NCBI GenBank assembly: GCA_963678675.1
Contig: OY783199.1
Coordinates: forward strand, 23,185,546 to 23,249,545
Direction: 5' to 3'
Length of the DNA stretch: 64,000 nt
Source: Xiphydria camelus
Taxonomy: Eukaryota; Arthropoda; Insecta; Hymenoptera; Xiphydriidae
The translations under genes and the position numbers were made by a program. Shown here one piece after another: positions 48,501 through 55,594 of this stretch (position 1 is the stretch's first letter; every line of letters starts with the position of its first letter). The notes under the pieces were generated by a model, which had not been told where the DNA came from, did not search any database, and saw only the letters and a list, made by a program, of their open reading frames with translations.

Positions 48501-51029
48501 AGAAATTTGCGACAAAAAGGTTCTTATGCACTCGTCATATGTTCTCTCTCGCACTTGCATGATTGCTATAGTGCAGATCCAAATTCATACCCTCTCTCTG
48601 TAGGACGATATCGACGGCCTAATTCTGTATCTGCCGTAAAATAATAAATACCAATTTTTTATAAAAATTTGTTTTATTTAGTATGTATTGAATAAAATAA
48701 AAGCCCTTTTTCATTTAATCATTTGTTTTTTGTCATATTACATTTGTCAATTGTCATATTACAATTTTGTCATATTAAAAATTAAAAAATGCTTCTGCAA
48801 AATATTGATTTCTGCACTTACGGGATATTAGAATTAGACCGTCGATATACAGTCAAGAGATAGGATATACGTTATTGACTGCATAGGTAGGTACCATAGG
48901 GTTGATCGACAGAAGCAATCATATAGCACCCTCCGATATGCAATCAATAACGTATTGCCTATCCCTTAACTACATATCATCCTATGTACGATCTCAAGGA
49001 AAACACCCTGTATATAGAGTGAGTTAAGGCCACTCTCACCACAGGATAACTCTAGAGTCAATCCGGGGTGGAGTGAACGCTATAGATATACTGAGCAATG
49101 CTAGGGTCAATACCAGATTAACTCTAAAGTTATCATATGGTGAAAGTGACCCTAAGAGGGATGATTGATGTATGGCCTAATGTGACTAATATTAGGCTAT
49201 TCCATTATTTTTCACTGCTTGATCAAGTTTCTCTTCATGAGGAATGTAGCAGTCCTCATCAAAATAAGAAATTTAATCGAGCATAGAGAAAACAATGGAA
49301 TATCCTGATATATTAGTCACTTTAAGTCACACGCCAATCCTATCTCTCTGACGACTCACCTTTTATACCAAGAAAGAGATTAGGAGAAAAGAGATAAACT
49401 ACCCTCCCCCCTGGCCATTTTTTTCCTTCCGAACGAATTTTGATCAATGTTCATTACTCCCTTTCTTTTTCAAAAAATATCGTACAATCAAATGTACCTT
49501 GAATACTTGAGAATTCTCTCATACAAAAGTAAAAGCTTCTTCTAGATATAAATAACAATCTCATTTAATGAAATCTCGAGGATAGAGTGAAAATTCAATG
49601 GATACAGTGCTTATTTTCAAATTTGTCCTAATGTATAAGAATTATAACATTTAAAAAATACATGGTAAGATTGTCGAACAATTACAAATAGAGAAAAACC
49701 TTTCTATAAAGAGCTTATGATCACTATACCTAGATTTCAAGAAGCATTAACCCCCCAATGTTTAAAATTGGATTCCACATCAGAAGCAAGAATATGTCCG
49801 TTACGATGTTCAAAACCATGCAATTAGAGCTTGGGAATATATTCATTCAAAATTAAATGTAGGAATAAGCAGAAATACCAAAAAAACAAACCAACGTACT
49901 GAATCTTAATATAAATTTAATATACAGGTTGTGGTCACGCACACTGCGGCACGGAAAGAACGTTGAAAAGCTCAGTGTAGTTGGAACGGTCGTCCCAAAG
50001 ACGGGTGAAATCTCGGGGACCAAACCAAGGCGTCACGAGAGAACCTCGTTTAACGACGACTTTAGAATTAAGACGAAGAGAGTGGCTCGTGTGTTAATTA
50101 TCGGGAACCATTAGCCGCAAGTTATTCCAAGGATTTTTAGTTGCTCTCAAGTTATGTACAATATACATTGGTTAGGTCTACGACACAGTGGAAGCAATCG
50201 ACACATTCCCCACTCGTCAATCACAATACTTTTGATTTAGTTCTTGACATGCAGTTCGTTAAATCCCGACACTGCGAAAGAAATCACTGCACTCGATCTG
50301 CGCGTCACATCGTGACGAAGATGAAAAATACAATCGCACTCGGCGCCGCCGGTCCTCTCTCGACCTCCCTTCGTTCACTTGATCGAGTTTGACACTTGGA
50401 TTTCGTTGCACAAGTTGCGGTACGCGTGTGAGTACAGCGCGAGAAACACGAGTGATTCGTTTTCTCTTTTTCCTCTCCCCTCGAACCGTCAAAAACGCCG
50501 TTGCGTCGCCTCGAATGTGCGTCAACGACGAAAGATCTCTTAGGTTTGCCCGTATACAAACCTTCTTCATTATCCCGGTCTTCCTCTTCGAGAAAGTTGT
50601 GTACCTCCGGAGTTTGTTGTCAATGTACTCCATCTTAATCTTAACCCTTCCTTTCGTCTTCTTCCCGTTCGAAGGCGGCGACTTCTTCGGCTGGCCCAAA
50701 TTCGTGAAGGACTCCTCGAGATTGTCGGGCACACAGTCACCGGGCATCCTCATTCCCTGGCCGGGCGGCATGCCCTGTCGCGTGTTTGCGTCGTCAAAGC
50801 AGACGTCGGAGGACGAGCGTTTCATGCCCCGCTGAACGGCGACGCCAGGCGTCGCGGCGCCCCCGGTGCTCGCCATCATGGTGGCGCCGCCGCGGCCTAT
50901 CTGAGAAGCTGCGAGTTGAGAAGTGGACGGTCGGCCGTACATCTCCGACCCAGCGTCGCTGCCCATCAACCCCATGCCGTAGCCGAGACCCGCGTACCGA
51001 CTGTCCCTTCCGCCGCTAGGGTTGTCCAT
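12367..51029 (-). CDS. bs: Serum response factor / blistered, MADS-box transcription factor
   Basis: Nuclear MADS-domain factor that binds CArG boxes; in Drosophila, blistered controls wing intervein, terminal tracheal and muscle programmes. Five coding exons join in phase: 51029-50562, 47412-47161, 30236-30131, 13933-13805 and 12551-12367 (1140 nt, 379 residues plus stop). The MADS box begins in exon 1 ([20 protein letters not shown], about residues 123-156) and continues in exon 2 with the SRF-specific [20 protein letters not shown], then the SAM extension. The C-terminus is an acidic Ser/Asp segment (exon 3) followed by a Met/Gln/Pro-rich activation-like tail. An upstream in-frame ATG at 51044 has weak context (T at -3); 51029 has G at -3 and +4. 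Human SRF is 508 residues, so this tail is short. Introns 2 and 3 are about 17 and 16 kb and hold most transposons in the window. Confidence 0.95.
12552..13804 (-). other. bs intron 4
   Basis: 1.25-kb intron. It holds a repeat at about 12950-13175 that has a second copy near 32785-33000 (shared TTTTTTATAGTAAAAATATA and GATAATCGA..TTGA), and a GA microsatellite at about 13697-13722. Confidence 0.65.
13805..13933 (-). CDS. bs: bs coding exon 4: Met/Gln/Pro-rich segment
   Basis: 129 nt between a TTTTCCAG acceptor and a GTGAGC donor, phase 1 to phase 1. It encodes [20 protein letters not shown] and on to QPMQIPQDG. This resembles the HMMYPSPHAVMYAP segment of vertebrate SRF, supporting homology of the C-terminal tail. 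Confidence 0.88.
14672..14898. mobile_element. Fold-back MITE, about 227 bp
   Basis: Arms at about 14672-14735 and 14835-14898 are inverted. They share GGCTTGTGATATGGCCCATC and the outer block GTAGCGNCGGTATATATGGC. The right arm has a small duplication of TTGTACAA. A non-LTR retrotransposon inserted about 30 bp to its right. Confidence 0.85.
14939..15521 (+). mobile_element. 5'-truncated non-LTR retrotransposon, 3' end with TATC tail
   Basis: A 583-bp insert bounded by the perfect 14-bp direct repeat TAGTGCCTCTTATT (14925-14938 and 15522-15535). It encodes the end of a reverse-transcriptase polyprotein, including a CX2CX8HX4C zinc motif ([18 protein letters not shown], about 15210-15255), then a stop and a 3' UTR ending in tandem TATC. 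The repeat length and the truncated 5' end are the hallmark of target-primed insertion. Clade (I/R1/Jockey group) is inferred from the zinc motif and tail. Confidence 0.88.
15690..16258. repeat. Probable hAT-type non-autonomous end
   Basis: The right boundary reads, on the minus strand, CAGGGCTCTCACTTGGTCAT, a hAT-like terminus followed by AAATGACC-type repeats, which recur in opposite orientation near 15735-15765. The left boundary is unclear, so the span is approximate. Confidence 0.35.
17831..18600 (-). pseudogene. Decayed non-LTR retrotransposon: RNase H and C-terminal zinc motif
   Basis: On the minus strand, fragments of an RNase H domain are visible: [11 protein letters not shown] (near 18560), [13 protein letters not shown] and, after one stop, [17 protein letters not shown] (near 18400). 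Downstream comes [15 protein letters not shown], a CX8HX4C remnant whose first cysteine is lost. The 3' end carries a TATC tail (complement of the GATA run at 17831-17845), the same tail type as the element at 14939-15521. Stops and a frame change make it a dead copy. Confidence 0.8.
19508..19716. repeat. Inverted repeat / MITE
   Basis: Arms near 19508-19552 and 19671-19716 share GTATAAAGGGATCC..AGT and TGATNGCNGTAGTA in opposite orientation, with a 120-bp centre. Imperfect, probably an old MITE. Confidence 0.6.
20577..20780. repeat. Inverted repeat / MITE
   Basis: Arms near 20577-20615 and 20737-20780 share TTCCGGTAAAGGAGAtC and TTGTTACACaTG in opposite orientation. About 200 bp overall, non-coding. 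Confidence 0.6.
21043..21231. repeat. Fold-back MITE, about 190 bp
   Basis: Ends near 21043-21082 and 21192-21231 share CTAAACnAATA and GGCTTAATTTGGGCTCA in opposite orientation around an AT-rich centre. Confidence 0.7.
24819..26535. repeat. Repeat-motif region bounded by inverted TTCGGGAA-type blocks
   Basis: Variants of TTCGGGAATnTTCCC and TTCCGAATGCGTCT recur at about 24819-25140 and 26330-26530 in opposite orientations. The outer blocks (TATACCGTAAAAAATTTCGG at the left and its degenerate complement at the right) suggest one large TIR element of about 1.7 kb. The palindrome at 25913-26042 sits inside it. No transposase seen. Confidence 0.5.
25913..26042. repeat. Near-perfect 130-bp palindrome
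   Basis: The two halves (about 25913-25972 and 25980-26042) pair over nearly their whole length: GAGGAGCAACTTATCAAAAC at the left, complement at the right, with the centre around TAGTTTATCGAT. Probably a compact fold-back MITE. Confidence 0.85.
26705..27275 (+). mobile_element. pogo/Tigger-like element with a transposase N-terminal fragment
   Basis: Ends are inverted copies of TAATCTGGGGCTACTTGGTC, flanked by TA (26703-26704 and 27276-27277). ACTTGGTCACC occurs five times in either orientation near both ends, like subterminal binding repeats. Between them, at 26840-27013, a short frame reads [17 protein letters not shown], then [20 protein letters not shown], then stops; this is the Pipsqueak-type helix-turn-helix start of a Tigger/pogo transposase. 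The catalytic DDE part is absent. Confidence 0.8.
28070..29581 (+). pseudogene. Dead mariner transposon with nested insertion
   Basis: Terminal inverted repeats TTAGGTGTAnAAATAAGTTTT at both ends, flanked by TA (28068-28069 and 29582-29583). Decayed mariner transposase is readable in pieces: [58 protein letters not shown] and [13 protein letters not shown], then the tail after the insert. All three Asp of the DD34D triad are still encoded, but stops and frameshifts inactivate the gene. Removing the 241-bp insert and its 4-bp repeat leaves about 1.27 kb, the usual mariner length. A 17-base C run lies at 28198-28214. Confidence 0.92.
29104..29344. mobile_element. Fold-back MITE nested inside mariner
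   Basis: 241 bp with ends GAGGNCCTNNGAATAAAAGG and complement, and longer inner arms (CTTAAGTGCAGATTTAGGT). It is flanked by AATT on both sides, a possible 4-bp target duplication. It interrupts the last third of the mariner transposase between NELRA and the FKHLEKF-equivalent segment. Confidence 0.8.
29607..29740. repeat. Fold-back with TTAGG-type arrays next to mariner
   Basis: Arms GTGGCTnTGCTCGCTCCGCC (29610) and the complement GGCGGAGCGAGCGAAGCCAC (29717) bracket CATAACCTAACATAACC on one side and TTAGGTTAGGTTAGGTTAG on the other. The inner arrays match the insect telomere unit TTAGG in opposite orientations. Confidence 0.75.
30131..30236 (-). CDS. bs: bs coding exon 3: acidic Ser/Asp segment
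   Basis: 106 nt between TTTCAG and GTAAAG. It reads [20 protein letters not shown] and then [16 protein letters not shown]. It enters at phase 0 from exon 2 and leaves at phase 1, matching exon 4. No domain; comparable acidic serine-rich sequence follows the SAM region in other SRF proteins. Confidence 0.85.
30637..32240. mobile_element. 1.6-kb fold-back element
   Basis: Long inverted arms, about 30637-31120 and 31540-32240. Shared blocks include AGAATTTCAATTTTCTTCA, GCGGAAAGGCTTG, ATGTAGCCACATTCTTGTTC and GTAGCGCAACGAGTCACTT, each with its complement in the other arm. The centre (31200-31460) holds a second set of inverted TTGTTTAACAACA motifs. Arms have diverged. No transposase is detectable. 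Confidence 0.8.
32785..33000. repeat. Second copy of the 12950 repeat
   Basis: Same order of motifs as at 12950-13175: CTTTAAA.CG.A/TTATCTC, GAGATATACG..AAAATG, TTTTTTATAGTAAAAATATA, GATAATCGA and CAACC.GGGCGTCT. Both copies are in the same orientation, in introns of the same gene. Class unknown. Confidence 0.6.
33603..33612. promoter_or_regulatory. Perfect CArG box in intronic CpG-rich island
   Basis: CCTTATATGG fits CC(A/T)6GG exactly and lies inside a GC-rich stretch (about 33500-33800) of SRF intron 2. Possible SRF-bound enhancer. CArG matches are expected a few times per 64 kb by chance, so weight is limited. Confidence 0.35.
34392..35117. mobile_element. Fold-back element, CAGGGTGT termini between TATA copies
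   Basis: Arms of about 130 bp start CAGGGTGTAACAAAATAAGTG and are inverted at 34392-34520 and about 34985-35117. TATA lies just outside each end (34388-34391 and 35118-35121). The arms share the block CTTAAAGGGGGTACAT. ORFs across the arms are simply the repeat and its complement. Confidence 0.85.
37390..37663. mobile_element. Fold-back MITE, about 270 bp
   Basis: Inverted ends near 37390-37460 and 37573-37663: GCACGGAAAAAC, AAACAGTAAATTTTACC, AGCAGTA and AAAAAAGGTCCA at the left, complements at the right. TTTACTGT recurs inside. Non-coding. Confidence 0.75.
37760..38710. promoter_or_regulatory. Intronic CpG island with TATA-like and CArG-like motifs
   Basis: Very CpG-rich block inside SRF intron 2. 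It contains TATATAAG (38081-38088) and two CArG-like sequences, CTGTATATGG (38111-38120, two mismatches) and CCGTATATGG (38147-38156, one mismatch). On the minus strand a GTGAGT donor-like sequence lies downstream of the TATA-like site. It could be an alternative SRF promoter or an enhancer. Long ORFs on both strands here reflect GC content. Confidence 0.35.
39985..40037. repeat. Perfect 17-bp-stem hairpin
   Basis: CGCACTGGAAGAGGTCG (39985-40001), a 19-base loop and the exact complement (40021-40037). No flanking repeat was recognised; see findings. Confidence 0.7.
40552..41499. mobile_element. TIR element copy A, carrying a nested fold-back
   Basis: Ends CAAGCTTCACAGCCCCTATT and CACTGTGAAGCCTG, matching copy B at 45673-46252 in the same orientation along the whole length except for the nested insert at 40860-41258. 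Flanks AATTTG and GATTTG agree at 5 of 6 bases, a likely target duplication. No coding potential. Confidence 0.85.
40860..41258. mobile_element. 399-bp fold-back nested in copy A
   Basis: Ends CAGGGTGTTTCATnAA and complement, flanked by TATA (40856-40859 and 41259-41262). Arms of over 80 bp share GCGGCACAACTTCAAGGGGT and CTAAGCATTTTTTGC. It interrupts copy A; the same site is unoccupied in copy B. Confidence 0.9.
45673..46252. mobile_element. TIR element copy B, uninterrupted (580 bp)
   Basis: Terminal inverted repeat CAGGCTTCACAG / CTGTGAAGCCTG, flanked by the direct repeat CAAATA (45667-45672 and 46253-46258). AT-rich, with AGGGGAA-type runs near both ends. No transposase; superfamily unresolved. 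Confidence 0.85.
46867..47412 (-). CDS. bs: bs exon 2 read-through form: alternative His/Pro-rich C-terminus
   Basis: If the GTAAGG donor at 47160 is not used, the frame continues 97 codons to TAG at 46867-46869. The extra peptide starts [12 protein letters not shown] and becomes rich in His, Ala, Pro and Gly ([17 protein letters not shown]). The extension is strongly GC-rich and CpG-rich like the true exon, unlike the intron beyond the stop. It would give a 337-residue SRF without exons 3-5. A GTAAAG donor also overlaps the stop but is out of phase with exon 3. Confidence 0.5.
   Translation of the reverse strand, partial: AYELSTLTGTQVMLLVASETGHVYTFATRKLQPMITSEAGKALIQTCLNSPDPPPSGSSGDQRMSATGFEETELTYNIADDEQKVRQLVYGSPHGGALHGGYPTAGAPPGAQHAPPPHAQHAQHAHLIAHAHAGSPSSHLVPCSSPGPMLAGGPYQQSCPSPLPPPHATYHPHMSHSHPQR
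47161..47412 (-). CDS. bs: bs coding exon 2: second half of MADS box and SAM region
   Basis: Starts after CATTCCAG with [10 protein letters not shown] and runs 84 codons through [33 protein letters not shown] and [14 protein letters not shown] strong GTAAGG donor follows at phase 0, matching the phase 0 start of exon 3. The frame stays open beyond this donor; see the alternative C-terminus entry. Confidence 0.93.
48390..48590. repeat. Fold-back MITE
   Basis: Inverted arms near 48395-48462 and 48512-48588 share GGATCTG, ATAGCAAT, AGAGAGAACAT and ACGAGTnCATAAGAAC in opposite orientation. Confidence 0.75.
48848..48978. repeat. Inverted repeat
   Basis: Arms share GATAGGATATACGTTATTGA and TGCAT in opposite orientation (about 48848-48882 and 48936-48978). 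About 40 bp to the right is a CACCCTG-TATA sequence that resembles the right end of the CAGGGTG fold-backs. Confidence 0.6.
49025..49158. repeat. Inverted repeat / MITE
   Basis: Arms share AACTCTAGAGT and CACT.TCACCA in opposite orientation (about 49031-49066 and 49118-49155). Non-coding. Confidence 0.6.
49183..49330. repeat. Inverted repeat / MITE
   Basis: Arms share GTGACTAATAT.AGG and TATTCCATT in opposite orientation (about 49183-49216 and 49290-49325). Confidence 0.65.
50562..51029 (-). CDS. bs: bs coding exon 1: N-terminus and first half of MADS box
   Basis: Gly/Met/Ser-rich N-terminal region with the SRF-like segment [11 protein letters not shown], then the basic MADS DNA-binding helix ending KRKTGIMKK. 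The donor GTTTGT follows directly (phase 0). Splitting the MADS box just after GIMKK matches the SRF family. Confidence 0.95.
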
Positions 51030-51318
51030 CACGGACCCGCGCACATTTATTCCCAGCCTCTCGTCCCTGCTTCACCCCGAGATCACGAGAACTTGACGCC
51101 AAACTTCCCACGTGATCGGTCATCTAGAGAGCACCACGGGACAACAATGCGCACGATACGAGCGCTCCCCGCGAACTGAATGCGCGCCGAACATCGTAAC
51201 TTGACCTACGTGCAAACGCGTTGCCTCCGCGTGACCGCGAGCGCGCTTTTCCCCCACTGCGCGGTACGAGCGCGGTAAAAAAGTAGTCCACCCTAGCCGC
51301 ATAAGGAAATTCGGAGGA

Positions 51319-51326
51319 ACTTCCGG
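51319..51326. promoter_or_regulatory. ETS-type site upstream of SRF
   Basis: ACTTCCGG (complement CCGGAAGT), the consensus bound by ETS and ternary-complex factors, lies between the SRF start codon and the CArG pair. Confidence 0.4.
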
Positions 51327-51474
51327 CACGGCGATGGGTCGAAAAAATTCAGGGAACTCCCGAGTCTCGATTTCAGTTGCGCGCGATTTTCCTCGCGTTC
51401 CGAAAATCATGCAACTTTCTAGAGAAATATGGCGCGGAGTGTTACATCGTGCGGAGAGAGGGCGTCCCCGGCTG

Positions 51475-51525
51475 CCATATTTAGAAGTAGACGTTACCAT
51501 ATTAGGGAAAGTTCGCCAAATATGG
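51475..51525. promoter_or_regulatory. CArG-box cluster upstream of SRF
   Basis: Two perfect CC(A/T)6GG sites: CCATATTAGG (51497-51506) and CCAAATATGG (51516-51525). An imperfect one, CCATATTTAG, lies at 51475-51484. They are 446-497 bp upstream of the SRF start codon in a GC-rich stretch. Vertebrate SRF promoters also contain paired CArG boxes that mediate autoregulation. Confidence 0.65.
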
Positions 51526-53236
51526 TGAACAGAGGTGGTCCTTCCTTTTCGAATGGTCGCACGGCGCGCCGCGGCAAAACACCAATCCAACTGACAGTAG
51601 CACTCTTCCTACCCGCCTTTCCCCCCCGATTCGCTATTTCCACATTCGATTGATACAATATTGGCATCCGAACGCTGCAGATGCATATTATTGTATGTCC
51701 TGCCGAATATAAATATCGCGAGTAGGTAGGTACCATGCGGCGCTCGTATACGACAAACGAAACGAGCGATCCATTTTAATATCCCGCCGAAAAATTTGGA
51801 ATAAGGGAAACCATTCATCTTGATTACGTTATATATATATAGGTATATATATATGACACGCGACCGAAGTGCCCCGAAGCGCCACGAATAACCGAGCGAT
51901 ATAAGTTCCTTTCGAAAAAGAAAAAAAAGGGAAAAAAGAGCGAGCACCCTTCCTTCCTGATCCGCGCACGTGGACAGAACGCGATTCACGTTCGTACATC
52001 AGTTCTTGTCATTTGCATAGCACAGCTTTTATCCCGTTAGAATGCCCCCCTCCCCCTTCCCGAGGGCAGTCTTGTTTCCGAATGATCCCAACGAGCTTTC
52101 AGCCGAGCAAGTAAGTCTATCCGCGTTTCGCGTTCGGTATCTTTGAAATCCAGAATAAATTGTATTAATAGAATACTAGAGCACTTGGAAAACTAACATT
52201 TCCCGGTAAACGGATAGGACCATGTTGCGACGTTCCAAAGTTAATTCGACGCATAGGTTGTGCGCTAGAGAAAAAAAATGTTTCATTTGCACGCGCGACT
52301 AATAAGTATCTATATAGGTACTTACAGACTTCCAATTATCACGGCAATTAATACGCTATCCGGTCATACCACGCATAAAACCGCAGGTACGTAAGCCGTT
52401 CTCAAAAACGTGAACGGATGAATATGTGGATTATTCGTTAAGCAATCGACGTTCTTTTTCAAATACCGTTACCCTTTTACGTTGACTGTGTACGACATAA
52501 AGGTACTAACGGACACGAGGAATCATTCCTACCTATAATTTCGTGTGATGTATTTTCATCTTGGAATACGTACATTGAACTACATTCACGGATGACGGGG
52601 AGAATAATTCGAATTGTTACTGTAAATTTTTCAAAATGTAATATATATATATAGGTACGTAAATACAGGTCTTTTCCATATTATAAAATACGAAGAAGGA
52701 CGCACAAGCCGTGTACAGAATTCTCGTGCAGCTATAGTTAACATTATAAAATGTATCGCGGGGAACTCGTATACCTACTATAGTATACATGTTCCGATAG
52801 CGTTTAATACAGATACAACTTAGGGGGTAACACAGCTGTACAACTTACCAGTCTACAGTTTGTAGTTTAATATTCGTATGTAACATACTTTTTTATATTA
52901 ACCGTGCGCCGCTTAAATAAGTAACCATAAGTAACCCTACAGAAAGAGAAGCATAAAAAGGCATAACGAAGTGGGAGGGAAAGTTTTTGTTATTTTTACT
53001 TCTCTACGTTGGTAAAGTTTCAGAACGATTCAGCATAGAAATAACATACATCTATTCGACATGACGTTCATAATACAACCCAGTTTAGTATAAAACATTA
53101 TCATCACATTATTATTACATCATCGTTGTCGTTTCGCCTTCAGTTGACGAGACCTCTCAATTATTAATAACGGTTCGACGAGCGTAGACGCACGAGTCAA
53201 CGCTCTTTTTTTTTTCGTCCATGTACGCGCCTCGAT

Positions 53237-53809
53237 TCATTCTCCCGGCGCAATGGTATGCGCGGCGGAAATGAGCGTGTCGTGAATCTCCCGGGCGTAC
53301 GCGACTTGTGCGCGTACGGTCATCAAGAACTGCGGATAACTCAGAGCTGGTCCTTCCTGGCCGGTGACCGTATCGGTCCGCGTCGGTATTACAGGCATCA
53401 GCAGGTATCGCACCGAGCTCGAGTTCTGCGAGAGACATTCGACGGAGGTCTTCAGGTGCAGCTCGATCTGATCGCAAATCGAATAAAACTCCTCCATGTT
53501 CTTGTTGAATCGATGATCGAGCGAATCGATCCCTTTGAGCGAGCCGACATCCACCAAGCTGTTCTGGTGCAAAGTTTGCGCGGCGGTTTTCAGCGCGATC
53601 GCCAGTGACTCGCGCAACGGGCCGACCAGGGACTTGACTTTCGAGATATTATCCAACTTTTCCTGAGCCTGTTGCTGCTGCTGCTGCTGCTGCGCCTGCT
53701 GAGCTTGTTGCGCCGCTTGCTGTTGAGTCTGCGGCAACTGCGGATTCGTCGGCTGCGCCATCTGACTCATCGACATGGCACCTGGTTGTTGGATCGGAGG
53801 GATATTCAT
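53237..53809 (-). CDS. ix: Mediator subunit 29 / intersex
   Basis: Subunit of the Mediator tail/head interface; in Drosophila, intersex is also the partner of female Doublesex. Single exon of 190 codons, close to the roughly 190-200 residues usual for MED29. The N-terminus is Pro/Gln/Met-rich with a polyglutamine tract coded by a CTG-complement run (about 53671-53700). The conserved core follows: KVKSLVGPLRESLAIALKTA, then QNSLVDVGSLKG, DHRFNKNMEEFYSICDQIELHLK and a C-terminal helical segment ending REIHDTLISAAHTIAPGE. The start at 53809 gives MNIPPIQQPG and no upstream in-frame extension is needed. It lies upstream of SRF on the same strand. Confidence 0.93.
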   Translation of the reverse strand: MNIPPIQQPGAMSMSQMAQPTNPQLPQTQQQAAQQAQQAQQQQQQQQAQEKLDNISKVKSLVGPLRESLAIALKTAAQTLHQNSLVDVGSLKGIDSLDHRFNKNMEEFYSICDQIELHLKTSVECLSQNSSSVRYLLMPVIPTRTDTVTGQEGPALSYPQFLMTVRAQVAYAREIHDTLISAAHTIAPGE

Positions 53810-55594
53810 TATTCAACCCAACGGCTGCGGGGAGGGGGAATTTGCGAGAGGAGCGTTTTTTAGTGTCTTTCGGTGGGGAACGAACACGATGCGCGATTTG
53901 GAGTTCGATGGATTTGAGCGCGTCCGAAGTGATTAAAAATGCGAACCGATATCTCCCTCGTCGCCTAGGGAACGAGCGCGTCGACCTGTATTTCCTTCTC
54001 ACTGACAACGATTAAGGTTAGGATCGCGACGAGCTTCGGCTCTGAGAAATCGATAGGTCGCGACGGTCGCGGCGAGAAACCGTCGCGTTCATTTCAAATG
54101 CGTACGATTTGCATTGTACTGCGATACGATCAATAAGAGTGTTAAAACCAATGAAATCCCATACACCTCGACGAGAAACTTACGCGCGAACGAACGAGCG
54201 GAGACGAAAATGACGTATACGAGCAATCAACCGAAGCCGATGCTCGCCCAGCGAACGATGCGCGTGCGTATCTTGAAAACGCGGCTTGACACGGTACGTC
54301 GCTTCCGATGCGCCGTTACGAAGACAAAACGCGTCAGCGTCGGGCGATTAATGACCGAAATCAACCGGTCGTTTTACCCCTCGCATTACGCTTCGTCCAG
54401 AAATCAATGTCGCGATGCAAAGCAGTAGACTCGTCAAATAATTCCTGCGCCCGCGATTACTTATGTTACCGACGAGGAAGTTTAAACGTCTCCCGCAAGA
54501 ATTAGTCGCGTCGCGTCGCGTCGGTATTACAGACCCGGCGCAGCACCCGAGTAGTGTCATTTATATAACGTTCTTCGCTCGGTCCGCGCGCGATAGTCGT
54601 TAGAAATATTATTTTTTTCCGTCGATATTCGACCAAGAATTTACCGGAGCAATCGTCGGTCTTCACGTGTTTCGCTTGTGCCCCGTGACGTCATTAATCA
54701 AAGCCTATCTATAAAATCAAGTCGCATTACGTTGGCGTGCTGGAACCGACGCCATCTAACGTCTCGCATTCCTGTTTTTTTTGTCAAGTGAAACCACGGC
54801 TTCCCCCCGAGCGCGCAGCGTTTTCCAGTTTTCTATGTGTTATTCCTGCGTTTGAATGGATTTTGGCTACGCGTTCGCGATGTTCGGCGTGTCCTCCGTT
54901 ACGTGGTGAACACGAAAAACCTGTGTCGACGCGGGAAAAGTGCATAGGAAGATGAGTTAACCGTGTGCGTGTGCACGCAGAAGGACTCTGAGCGCAGATT
55001 GGAACGAGAAGCCGTACCGCACCGCCTTCCCGGCTTTGCTCGCAGCAAGGTAGCGTTCGTTTCGCTCTCGCGCGATTCGCGAGCTGGCGTCGGCTCTCAT
55101 TTTTTCGCCATTCGCGTGCGCCCACCCTTTTTCCAGTAAACTCCGTGTTTATGTTTACCCCTCTAATTGCGGCTCCCCACCCCTCTCCCCGCACCATTCC
55201 TCTCTCTCACTCCTCCCAATTTCGCCACCTCTTAACGTTTACATATCAGGGATGCGCTTTTAGCCGAATAAGCATTTTGGATATCCACTGCGAAACGTTA
55301 TTTTACGGAAACGAAATGTTGTTCTTCATGACCAAGACATTACTCGAGGAATAAAAGGATTGTCAAAATGTACGCATTTTTTCTTATCAAATCGCAAACT
55401 CGACGGTGCATCACTGGGGAAAACTCGTTGACTCGCATCAACTTACATGATCAAATATGACGCGTCTTTCGGCCTCGATCTGTCCTCGAGAATTTAATCA
55501 AATTGCCATTTTGAAAGAAACATTTGATTTACTGATGAAATTATTTGAATTTTCAAGTGTGTCTAGGAACAAGTGCTTGGTTAGCGGCAGAAGC
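53810..55594. other. Divergent CpG-rich intergenic region
   Basis: Separates intersex (minus) from the unnamed plus-strand gene. CpG density is high around 53900-54600 and 54800-55100, consistent with two promoters and untranslated first exons. A splice acceptor may lie just before 55591 (GCGGCAG). ORFs up to 137 codons on both strands have no recognisable similarity. Confidence 0.5.

Larger units (their letters stand above)
47413..50561 (-). other. bs intron 1, clustered small fold-backs
   Basis: 3.1-kb intron that splits the MADS box. It carries a cluster of inverted repeats between about 48390 and 49330, listed below, and a region at about 48180-48300 that is a degenerate relative of 41700-41810. 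Positions 49350-50560 hold nothing I recognise. Confidence 0.6.
51045..53236. other. SRF upstream and 5' UTR region, intersex 3' flank
   Basis: 2.2-kb interval between two minus-strand genes. The half nearest SRF (51045-51660) is CpG-rich and contains the CArG cluster and an ETS-like site, as expected for its promoter. The remainder is AT-rich with short TATATA runs and the intersex 3' UTR. I see no ORF with a family signature. Confidence 0.6.

Noticed and set aside
48022..48531. 169-codon minus-strand ORF in SRF intron 1
   Set aside because: It runs across a fold-back MITE and repeat-derived sequence; the peptide has no domain-like pattern.
54114..54428. 104-codon plus-strand ORF upstream of the unnamed gene
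   Set aside because: No domain and no in-phase splice to 55595; more likely promoter or 5' UTR sequence.
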